In this document: positions 1 to 6,448 of the stretch, piece after piece | How the letters are laid out: each line of letters starts with the position of its first letter | Numbering within the stretch: position 1 is the first letter of the stretch | Source of the DNA: Pseudomonadota bacterium | Lineage (GTDB): Bacteria > Pseudomonadota > Gammaproteobacteria > Pseudomonadales > Pseudomonadaceae | Reading direction: 5' to 3' | NCBI GenBank assembly: GCA_023388335.1 | Contig: JAEWGL010000018.1 | Location: forward strand, 1 to 31,783 | Length of the DNA stretch: 31,783 nucleotides | The notes under the pieces: generated by a model | Databases searched by the model: none | The model's input: only the letters and a program-made list of their open reading frames with translations | Told to the model about the DNA's origin: nothing | Made by a program: the position numbers and the translations under genes

Positions 1-326
1 CGACTAGGTTGCTCACAAAGTCTGTTGGCCGGCTTGTGGATAAGATGTTCGCCATCGGCTGCACGCCTTGCATACCAAGGCCTGAACGCAACTGTTCAAT
101 TTCTGATCAAGTCCGTGAATATGACAAGCCCATTAGCTACGACGAGCTTTCCACAATTACTGTGCTCTGAGCTGTGGATAAGGTGTTCATCGAGTGCTGA
201 TATGGTCGGTAATAAAGGCGCGCCGCACATGTGATCGAAAAATGAACAGATCTATACCCGCTCGGGAATGGCCGGTACTGATAGTTCTGCCAGTTATGCG
301 CTTGGGTCTTGCTTGGTAGGTTGGGC
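1..326. repeat. Non-coding left edge with a direct repeat containing two perfect DnaA-box sequences
   Basis: I see no convincing gene here. A 16-nt direct repeat, TGTGGATAAGRTGTTC, occurs at 35-50 and 173-188 and differs at one base. Each copy begins with the complement of TTATCCACA, the consensus DnaA box, so two perfect 9-mers lie 138 bp apart in the same orientation. A short reading frame through this stretch repeats the same nine residues at both places, which reflects the DNA repeat rather than a protein. The stretch may be a decayed upstream part of the RHS gene that follows. Any role in DnaA binding is inference. Confidence 0.4.
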
Positions 327-1097
327 ATGTCGCCTTCACAGAGATGCCTCGCCATGACCACCTATCTACTCCAGACCGATATGCAGCGCTCTACCTTGGG
401 CGGCCAGCGGTTTCCAGGGCGCGCTTACAGTGCTTATGGCGACAGCGCCAATCCGGTGAGCTCGATGCAGGGCTTTGCCGGCCAGGTGCGCGATAGGCAA
501 ACCGGCTGGTATCACCTGGACAACGGCCATCGGGTCTACAACCCGAAGCTCATGCGTTTTCACTCGGCGGACCGGCTGAGCCCATTCGACAAAGGCGGGC
601 TGAATGCCTACGCCTATTGCCGGAATGATCCCATTAACTTCCATGACCCTAGCGGTCAGTTTCCGAGTCTGATAGCCCCGATCAAAGGCATTATCGGAGG
701 TTTTCTCAATCTTGCGATCAGTGTGGTAAAGGCCTATCGAGGCCATGTAACCGAGCGTAATTTCACTATCAATACGCGTTATCCCGCGAGTCGAGCGGGA
801 GAACTGGCGCTTGAGATCGCTGAAAACTCGGTAAGCAGATGGACGAGAAGAGACGCCATCTTGACGGGGGTAGGCGCGTTCAGTGCGACTGTCAGTATCG
901 GAACCAGTATAGGCCGCCTGGCCGCAGCAAATACCGATACACTTGCATGGATCGATACCGGTGTTGCAGTGGTAGCCACGGCGGCGTCAATGTGCGAACT
1001 GGTCATGTTGGCGAGGGAGCCACTGCCCGCGCGCTATCCAGTGCAAGCGCGCGCTATTCGGCGATCTGCTTCCCCCGCACGAGAGAGCTCGGTGTAA
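327..1097 (+). CDS. Orphan RHS-core protein with a hydrophobic C-terminal tail
   Basis: This is a short protein of about 256 residues carrying one RHS-repeat-associated core. Visible pieces are YSAYGD near residue 34, GHRVYNPKLMRFHSADRLSPF, GGLNAYAYCRNDPINF and DPSG near 107-110. Such cores normally end long RHS or TccC toxins and precede a variable effector tail; here there are no upstream repeats. The tail after DPSG has three hydrophobic stretches, beginning SLIAPIKGIIGGF, AILTGVGAFSATV and AWIDTGVAVVATA, so it could insert into membranes (inference). The N-terminal FYQ...QG segment seen in the island homologues is absent, so the gene may be 5'-truncated. The start is uncertain: ATG 327 has a TAGG six bases upstream, and ATG 354 and TTG 309 are alternatives. 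It converges with gbcA. Confidence 0.7.
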   Translation: MSPSQRCLAMTTYLLQTDMQRSTLGGQRFPGRAYSAYGDSANPVSSMQGFAGQVRDRQTGWYHLDNGHRVYNPKLMRFHSADRLSPFDKGGLNAYAYCRNDPINFHDPSGQFPSLIAPIKGIIGGFLNLAISVVKAYRGHVTERNFTINTRYPASRAGELALEIAENSVSRWTRRDAILTGVGAFSATVSIGTSIGRLAAANTDTLAWIDTGVAVVATAASMCELVMLAREPLPARYPVQARAIRRSASPARESSV

Positions 1098-1149
1098 GCC
1101 TCGTCCTATGCACAGTGCAACCTCCCTGTGGTCCGGACTGCTCAGTAGG

Positions 1150-2442
1150 TCACTGCGCCTTCACTTCCTGCAGATAAGGCGCCGGCGCCGCCCCCAGGTT
1201 GTTGAGCATGCGCTGGCTGTACCAGTCGATGAAGTTGACCACGCCGAACTCGTAGGTCTTGGAGTATGGGCCTGGCTGGTACGCGGTGGAGTTGATGCCG
1301 CGCTGGTTCTCTTCGGCCAGGCGACGGTCCTGGTCGTTGGTGGCGTCCCACACCTTGCGCATGCGCTCGGGGTCGTAGTCGACGCCTTCGACGGCGTCCT
1401 TGTGCACGATCCACTTGGTGCTGACCATGCTCTCCTGGGCGCTGATCGGCCACACGGTAAACACGATGATGTGGTCGCCCATGCAGTGGTTCCAGGAATG
1501 CGGCAGGTGCAGGATGCGCATCGAGCCCAGCTCGGGGTTCTTGATCCGGCCCATGAGCTTCTGTACGGCCTGCTTGCCGTCCATGGTCATGGACACGGTG
1601 CCCTTGAGCAGCGGCATGCGCACGATACGGTTGCGCAGGCCGAAGCTGGCGTGGGCGTAGGGGATCTTCTCGGCATCCCAGGCAGCGGCCGAAGCGGCGA
1701 CGTGGTCCTTGAAGGCCTGGTCGGCGCGTGGGTCGGTGACGTCGTCCCACTCCAGCAGGGTCTTGAGCAACTCAGGGTGCGAGGCGTTGCAGTGGTAGCA
1801 CTCGCGGTTGTTCTCCAGCACCAGCTTCCAGTTGGCCTTTTCCATCAAGGTGGTCTGCACCGCCACCTTGGTGTTCTCCATGTCGTAGGGCTCCATGTAA
1901 TGGGCCAGGGTGGCGAGGAACTCGTCGATCGCCGGCGGGTTCTCGGCCAGGCTGATGAAGATATAGCCGCCGGCGGTCTTCACCTGCACAGGCTTGAGGC
2001 CGAACTGCTTCATGTCGAAGTCGCTGCCCATTTCGGTGCCGGCGAACAGCAGGCGTCCGTCGAGCTCGTAGGTCCACTGATGGTATGGGCAGACCAGCTT
2101 GGCCACCTTGCCCTTGTCGCTGGTGCACAGGCGCGAGCCCCGGTGACGGCAGACGTTGTGGAACGCATGCACCTGACCTTCGGCGCCGCGGATCACGATG
2201 ATCGGGTTCTTGCCGATCTGCAGGGTCAGGAAATTGCCCTTGGCCGGGATCTCGCAGGTCATGCCGGCGATCAGCCACTCTTTGTGGAAGATCTCCTGCA
2301 TGTCGATCTGGAACAGACGCTCGTCGGTGTAGAAAGGCTGCGGCAGCGAGTAGGTGCGTTCGCGCGTCTGCAGCATGTGGGCGGTGGCGCCGCGTGCTGC
2401 CTCCAGTGGATCGCCCAGGCTCAGGTTTGCGGTGACGTCCAT
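1150..2442 (-). CDS. gbcA: Glycine betaine demethylase, Rieske oxygenase subunit GbcA
   Basis: The 430-residue protein is the terminal oxygenase that demethylates glycine betaine to dimethylglycine and formaldehyde, using electrons from GbcB. The Rieske [2Fe-2S] ligands are C98-x-H100 and C118-x2-H121. The mononuclear iron site is visible at ECYHCNASH, with H217 and H222. The N-terminus (MDVTANLSLGDPLEAARG) matches my memory of Pseudomonas GbcA. The start at 2442 is preceded by GAGGA at good spacing; longer upstream frames have no support. The gene is divergent from gbcB across about 280 bp. In P. aeruginosa the pair is activated by GbdR; I could not place a GbdR site with confidence. Confidence 0.95.
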   Translation of the reverse strand: MDVTANLSLGDPLEAARGATAHMLQTRERTYSLPQPFYTDERLFQIDMQEIFHKEWLIAGMTCEIPAKGNFLTLQIGKNPIIVIRGAEGQVHAFHNVCRHRGSRLCTSDKGKVAKLVCPYHQWTYELDGRLLFAGTEMGSDFDMKQFGLKPVQVKTAGGYIFISLAENPPAIDEFLATLAHYMEPYDMENTKVAVQTTLMEKANWKLVLENNRECYHCNASHPELLKTLLEWDDVTDPRADQAFKDHVAASAAAWDAEKIPYAHASFGLRNRIVRMPLLKGTVSMTMDGKQAVQKLMGRIKNPELGSMRILHLPHSWNHCMGDHIIVFTVWPISAQESMVSTKWIVHKDAVEGVDYDPERMRKVWDATNDQDRRLAEENQRGINSTAYQPGPYSKTYEFGVVNFIDWYSQRMLNNLGAAPAPYLQEVKAQ

Positions 2443-2725
2443 CGTGTGGTCCTCATGGCCAGTAAAGGCCGGCGAAAGTGGCTGATCGTTCTTGTGGCAT
2501 CGCAGGGCAAAAAACAGCGTGTGCAGTTGCCGTGGAGTGTGCGTTCGCCAAGGTCCGGAACCATATCCATGGACGACATGGCCGAATCCGTTTCCGACGC
2601 GGCAACCCTTGTCGCTCAAGGCTGGTCGCGATAAGCACGCCGATGTCGCGGATGGGAATGTACGAAGGCATGGGCTTGCGCATTATCACTCCCATCAAAG
2701 CCGCTATCGGCCGTTGGAGACGAGC
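2443..2725. promoter_or_regulatory. Divergent gbcA-gbcB promoter region
   Basis: This 283-bp interval separates two oppositely transcribed genes and must hold both promoters. Both genes have clear ribosome binding sites at its edges: GAGGA for gbcA and TTGGAGA for gbcB. No gene is supported inside, although open frames read through from both sides. In P. aeruginosa the AraC-family activator GbdR acts on the equivalent genes. I did not find a motif I would assign to it here. Confidence 0.55.
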
Positions 2726-3826
2726 ATGTCCAATCCCTTCCTCAATCCGGTCACTACCCAGACCTGGGCCAACGGCCGCCACATCGTGCGCTGCGTCAAG
2801 GTCATCCAGGAAACCTGGGATGTGCGCACCTTCTGTTTCATGGCCGACCAGCCGATCATGTTCTTCTTCAAGCCCGGGCAGTTCGTCACGTTGGAGCTGG
2901 AAATAGAAGGCCAGCCGGTGATGCGTTCGTACACCATTTCAAGCTCGCCGTCGGTCCCCTACAGTTTTTCGGTGACCATCAAGCGGGTGCCTGGAGGGCG
3001 CGTCTCGAACTGGCTGCACGACACCTTGCACGAGGGCCAGGAGCTGGCGGTGCACGGGCCGGTGGGGCTGTTCAACGCCATCGACTTTCCGGCGCCGAAA
3101 GTGCTCTACCTCAGCGGCGGGGTCGGCATCACCCCGGTGATGTCCATGGCGCGCTGGTTCTACGACACCAATGCCAACTGCGACATGGTCTTCGTGCACA
3201 GCGCCCGCTCGCCCAAGGACATCATCTACCACCGCGAGCTGGAGCAGATGGCCTCGCGGATCGACAACTTCAGTTTGCACATCATTTGCGAGAAGCACGG
3301 CCTGGGCGAGCCGTGGGCGGGGTATCGCGGCTACCTGAACCACAAGCTGCTGGAACTGATAGCCCCGGACTTCCTCGAGCGTGAAGTGTTCTGCTGCGGT
3401 CCGGCGCCATACATGAACGCCATCAAGCGCCTGCTGGAAAGCGCCGGCTACGACATGCGCCGCTACCATGAGGAATCGTTCGGCGCTACACCGCCGGAGG
3501 CCAAGGCCGATGCGGTGGAGCAGGCCGAGCAGGCCGCCGATGCGCCGCAGGTGGATGCCGCCGACCTGCACCTGGTGGAGTTCACCGGCAGCGACAAGAG
3601 CATCCGCGTGGCACCGGGCGAGACCGTGCATGCCGCGGCCGCCAAGGTCGGCCTGATGATTCCCAAGGCTTGCGGCATGGGCATCTGCGGGACCTGCAAG
3701 GTGCTCAAGCTCGGTGGCGAGGTGGAGATGGAGCACAACGGCGGCATTACCGACGAGGATGTCGCCGAGGGCTACATCCTGTCGTGCTGCAGCGTGCCCA
3801 AGGGGGATGTGCGGATCGATTATTGA
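2726..3826 (+). CDS. gbcB: Glycine betaine demethylase, flavin/ferredoxin reductase subunit GbcB
   Basis: The 366-residue electron-transfer partner of GbcA moves electrons from NAD(P)H through FAD and a [2Fe-2S] centre to the oxygenase. The FAD-binding motif RSYTISSSP begins at residue 67. The nucleotide-binding motif GGVGITP lies at 131-137, and CCGPAPYM marks the end of the reductase module. A C-terminal plant-type ferredoxin domain carries C316, C321 and C324 (CGMGICGTC) plus a Cys pair at 354-355. A linker rich in Ala and Glu near 270-290 joins the two parts. The ATG at 2726 has GGAGA upstream. It lies divergent from gbcA, as expected for this system. Confidence 0.95.
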   Translation: MSNPFLNPVTTQTWANGRHIVRCVKVIQETWDVRTFCFMADQPIMFFFKPGQFVTLELEIEGQPVMRSYTISSSPSVPYSFSVTIKRVPGGRVSNWLHDTLHEGQELAVHGPVGLFNAIDFPAPKVLYLSGGVGITPVMSMARWFYDTNANCDMVFVHSARSPKDIIYHRELEQMASRIDNFSLHIICEKHGLGEPWAGYRGYLNHKLLELIAPDFLEREVFCCGPAPYMNAIKRLLESAGYDMRRYHEESFGATPPEAKADAVEQAEQAADAPQVDAADLHLVEFTGSDKSIRVAPGETVHAAAAKVGLMIPKACGMGICGTCKVLKLGGEVEMEHNGGITDEDVAEGYILSCCSVPKGDVRIDY

Positions 3827-3860
3827 CCGCACCTGCACACGTGCAGTCGCGGCACATCAG

Positions 3861-5486
3861 TTAAACGCGGAACCGCGCCACCAGCCCATTCAAGTCCAGC
3901 GCCAGGCGCGACAGCTCGGTGCTGGCAGTGCTGGTCTGGTGGGCGCCGGTGGCCGACTGCACCGACAGATCATTGATGTTTACCAGGTTACGGTCGACCT
4001 CACGGGCCACCTGGGCCTGCTCCTCGGCGGCACTGGCGATCACCAGGTTGCGCTCGTTGATCTGCGCCACGGCGCTGGCGATGTTGTCCAGCGCCAGGCC
4101 AGCGCCGCGGGCGATGTTCAAGGTCGACTCGGCGCGCTCGGTACTGTTGCGCATGGAGTCGACCGCCTGCTCGGTGCCGCCCTGGATGCTAGCGATCATG
4201 CGTTCGATCTCGCTGGTCGACTGCTGGGTACGGTGCGCCAAGGCGCGGACCTCGTCGGCGACCACGGCGAAGCCACGGCCTGCCTCACCGGCGCGCGCGG
4301 CCTCGATCGCTGCATTGAGTGCCAGCAGGTTGGTCTGGTCGGCCAGGCCACGGATCACGTCCAGTACCTTGCCGATGTCGCGCGACTGCGCCGCCAGGTT
4401 GCCAATCAGTTGAGCGGTAGCCTGTACATCGCCGCTCATGCGTTCGATGGCGCCAACGGTCTCTAGCACCAGGTCGCGACCATCACCGGCCGAACGGGTG
4501 GCGTCGCTGGAGGCTTCGCAGGTGCTCACCGCATTGCGTGCGACTTCTTCCACGGCGCTGGTCATCTCGGTGACGGCGGTGGCCGCCTGTTCGATCTCGT
4601 TGTTCTGCTGCTGCAGGCCGCGAGCGCTTTCATCGGTCACGCAGTTCAGCTCCTCGGCGGCCGAGGCCAGCTGGGTGGCGGAACCCGCGATCAATTGCAG
4701 GGTGTCGCGCAGCTTGTTCTGCATCTTGGCCATGGCGCGCAGCAGGCGTGCGGCTTCGTCCGTGCCTTCGGCGTGGACGGTCTGGGTCAGGTCGCCTTCG
4801 GCGATCTGCTCGGCGGCGTTCAGGGCTTCGTTGATCGGCGCCACGATACTGCGGGTCAGCAGCCAGGCGCAAAGCAAGGTCAGCGCGGTGGCGGCCACCA
4901 GCAGGACGATCACCAGGGTGAAGGCATCAGCATACTGGCTGGCGGCCTGCTCGTTGGACTTGCGCGTCTGTTCGGTGTTGAAAAGCACCAGCGCATCCAT
5001 GACTTCGTTGATCTGTTCGGAATTGGCGAGCAGGTCCCTGTTGAGCAGGTCACGCAGCGCTTCCAGCTGTTCGGCCTGGCTCATGGCGCGTATTTGCGAT
5101 TCCAGCTGGCGGTACTGGTTGAGCAGTTGCCCGTAACGGTCGAACGTCGCCTGCTCGTTGGGGTCTTCGACCAGCTGCTGGTAGGCCTGCCGGGCCTTGT
5201 CGATCTGGACATTGCGCTCGTCGAGCAGGCGCAGCGTATCCTGCTGGACCACGGGGTCGCGGTTGACCAGCAGGCGATAGGCCAGGGTGCGCATGCGCAG
5301 GTTGAGCGCAGTCAGCTCATCGAGTGTCTTGATGCTGGGCACGTTGATGGTCTCGATCTTGACGCCTGCCTCGCGAATCGAGCGCATCTGGCTGAGCGAC
5401 AGGATGCCCAGGCAGAGCATCAGCAGACCAATCAAGGCGAAGCCCAGCAGCGAGCGCGGGGCAATGTTCAAGGCACGAAGGGACAT
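3861..5486 (-). CDS. Methyl-accepting chemotaxis protein with a four-helix-bundle-type sensor
   Basis: The 541-residue transmembrane chemoreceptor signals to CheA and CheW at the cell pole. TM1 spans about residues 12-31. A helical periplasmic domain of about 150 residues follows, and TM2 lies at about 189-211. A HAMP domain and a long cytoplasmic coiled coil come next. The conserved hairpin tip, with NLLALNAAIEAARAGEAGRG, is centred near residue 400. The sensor length and helical content fit the 4HB_MCP class; the ligand cannot be read from sequence. I chose the ATG at 5486 over a TTG at 5504. A candidate flagellar sigma-28 promoter lies just upstream. It is divergent from the zap-like pair. 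Confidence 0.93.
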   Translation of the reverse strand: MSLRALNIAPRSLLGFALIGLLMLCLGILSLSQMRSIREAGVKIETINVPSIKTLDELTALNLRMRTLAYRLLVNRDPVVQQDTLRLLDERNVQIDKARQAYQQLVEDPNEQATFDRYGQLLNQYRQLESQIRAMSQAEQLEALRDLLNRDLLANSEQINEVMDALVLFNTEQTRKSNEQAASQYADAFTLVIVLLVAATALTLLCAWLLTRSIVAPINEALNAAEQIAEGDLTQTVHAEGTDEAARLLRAMAKMQNKLRDTLQLIAGSATQLASAAEELNCVTDESARGLQQQNNEIEQAATAVTEMTSAVEEVARNAVSTCEASSDATRSAGDGRDLVLETVGAIERMSGDVQATAQLIGNLAAQSRDIGKVLDVIRGLADQTNLLALNAAIEAARAGEAGRGFAVVADEVRALAHRTQQSTSEIERMIASIQGGTEQAVDSMRNSTERAESTLNIARGAGLALDNIASAVAQINERNLVIASAAEEQAQVAREVDRNLVNINDLSVQSATGAHQTSTASTELSRLALDLNGLVARFRV

Positions 5487-5548
5487 GGCGGAACATCCAG
5501 GCAAGGAAAAGGGGGGCGCGGTCCTTGCGACGGAGTGGGATTACCTGC

Positions 5549-5576
5549 ATATCGGTCGCCGGCGTCAGAGCTTGAA
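5549..5576 (-). promoter_or_regulatory. Candidate FliA (sigma-28) promoter for the chemoreceptor
   Basis: On the minus strand, TCAAG at 5575-5571 is followed by CCGATA at 5555-5550. There are 15 bases between TCAA and the octamer ACCGATAT. The enterobacterial consensus is TAAA-N15-GCCGATAA, so the spacing is exact and six of eight -10 bases match. The site is about 64 bp upstream of the receptor start. Many chemoreceptor genes are in the flagellar regulon, which supports the reading. Confidence 0.6.
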
Positions 5577-5760
5577 CCTATGGGCGGTGAAAAAGGTGTG
5601 CGCCGGTGGTTCCAGACGGACGGTTTACCCAGGGCGGAACAAGCGGCGCCGGAGCCGGTCAATCAGCCCCAGGTAATAGCCTTGCGAATCCGTTATTTAA
5701 TGGCGGGGGACGGCACTTTTCTTTATCGTGTGTACCCTTTGCAACAACCGAGAACTTCCC

Positions 5761-5991
5761 ATGCTGGAAACATCCCTGAATCAACTCGAGCAACTGGTCA
5801 ACGACCTGGTGCAGAAGAACACCCAACTGACCGAGCAGAACGACCGCTTGAGCCAGGAACTGGCCCAGGCCAAGGAAGAAAACGACAGCCTGCAGCTGAA
5901 CCTGATGGAGCAGGAAGAAAAGCACGGTGCCACCGCCGCGCGCATCCAGGCCCTGGTTGAACGCGCCAGCGCCGGTGCCGTCAACGCATGA
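5761..5991 (+). CDS. Small coiled-coil protein, TIGR02449/ZapB-like
   Basis: This 76-residue protein is almost entirely a predicted coiled coil, starting MLETSLNQLEQLVNDLVQKN and running through heptads rich in Leu, Gln and Glu to about residue 65. It resembles the TIGR02449 family, small proteins usually encoded beside zapA and similar in character to the division factor ZapB. Its stop overlaps the start of the next gene in ATGA, so the two are probably translationally coupled. No strong Shine-Dalgarno precedes the ATG. A cell-division role is inferred from family and partner only. Confidence 0.8.
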   Translation: MLETSLNQLEQLVNDLVQKNTQLTEQNDRLSQELAQAKEENDSLQLNLMEQEEKHGATAARIQALVERASAGAVNA

Positions 5992-6290
5992 GGCTGCAAG
6001 CGCAGCCGATCAATGTCGTGTCGATCCTCGGCAACGACTATTCGATCAAAGCGCCTGAGGGCCAGGAGCAGACCTTGTCGCAGGCCGTGCAGATGCTCAA
6101 CGCATCCTTGGCCGATACCAAGCGTCTGTACCCAACCCTGATCGGTGACAAGCTGCTGGTCCTGGCAGCCTTGAACCTGTGTTCGCGGCAACTCGATTTG
6201 CAGCGTGAGCACCAGCAGACCCTCGATCGTTACCAAGAGCAAGTCAATGCCACGGTCGACGTCATTACCCGGACCATCGGCGAGGCCTGA
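5988..6290 (+). CDS. ZapA-family protein (divergent paralogue)
   Basis: This 100-residue protein fits the ZapA family (small FtsZ-binding proteins). It has the N-terminal strand segment INVVSILGNDYSIKAPEGQE, followed by helices ending in a coiled coil (LDLQREHQQTLDRYQEQVNA). ZapA dimers or tetramers crosslink FtsZ filaments. Pseudomonas also has a standard zapA elsewhere, next to the 6S RNA gene. This copy sits between two chemoreceptor genes and has no ssrS downstream, so I take it to be a paralogue. It is coupled to the upstream coiled-coil gene and followed by a strong hairpin terminator. Its function may differ from canonical ZapA. Confidence 0.8.
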   Translation: MRLQAQPINVVSILGNDYSIKAPEGQEQTLSQAVQMLNASLADTKRLYPTLIGDKLLVLAALNLCSRQLDLQREHQQTLDRYQEQVNATVDVITRTIGEA

Positions 6291-6320
6291 GCCGCTCTAG
6301 CGGCCTGATCCCCCTTGCTT

Positions 6321-6365
6321 GCCAGCTCACCTTCCCTTGTGGAAGGTGGGCTGGCAGTGTTTTGG
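6321..6365 (+). terminator. Intrinsic-type terminator after the zap-like pair
   Basis: Bases 6321-6335 pair with 6341-6355, a 15-bp arm with one G-T pair and a CTTGT loop. The hairpin is followed by AGTGTTTT. It lies 30 bp after the ZapA-like stop and separates that pair from mcpH. Confidence 0.75.
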
Positions 6366-6389
6366 ATCGCTGGAATAATTGAATACTTG

Positions 6390-6401
6390 AGTGTATACAC
6401 T
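6390..6401. promoter_or_regulatory. Perfect 12-bp palindrome upstream of mcpH
   Basis: AGTGTATACACT is its own complement and lies 48 bp before the mcpH start, in the probable promoter region. The TGTATACA core is the kind of operator bound by several GntR-family repressors. The binding protein is unknown, and the assignment is inference. Confidence 0.4.
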
Positions 6402-6448
6402 TCTTCCCGGGCGCGTGCACCGCGCTTATTTCCTTGGGGAGCAATGGC

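Noticed and set aside
25..234. A 69-codon frame with a repeated nine-residue motif
   Set aside because: The repeat is explained by the DNA direct repeat containing DnaA boxes; there is no ribosome binding site or family resemblance.
1108..2634. A 508-codon open frame antisense to gbcA
   Set aside because: The opposite strand encodes a clear Rieske oxygenase; this frame has the His/Val/Leu-rich composition typical of GC shadows.
4695..5960. A 421-codon plus-strand frame across the chemoreceptor and the small coiled-coil gene
   Set aside because: It is antisense to conserved MCP sequence, and its end is Pro/Arg-rich shadow of the coiled-coil gene in another frame.
6291..6448. A possible 6S RNA (ssrS) gene after the ZapA-like gene
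   Set aside because: The interval is only 158 bp and consists of a terminator hairpin and the mcpH promoter region; no 6S-like structure is visible.
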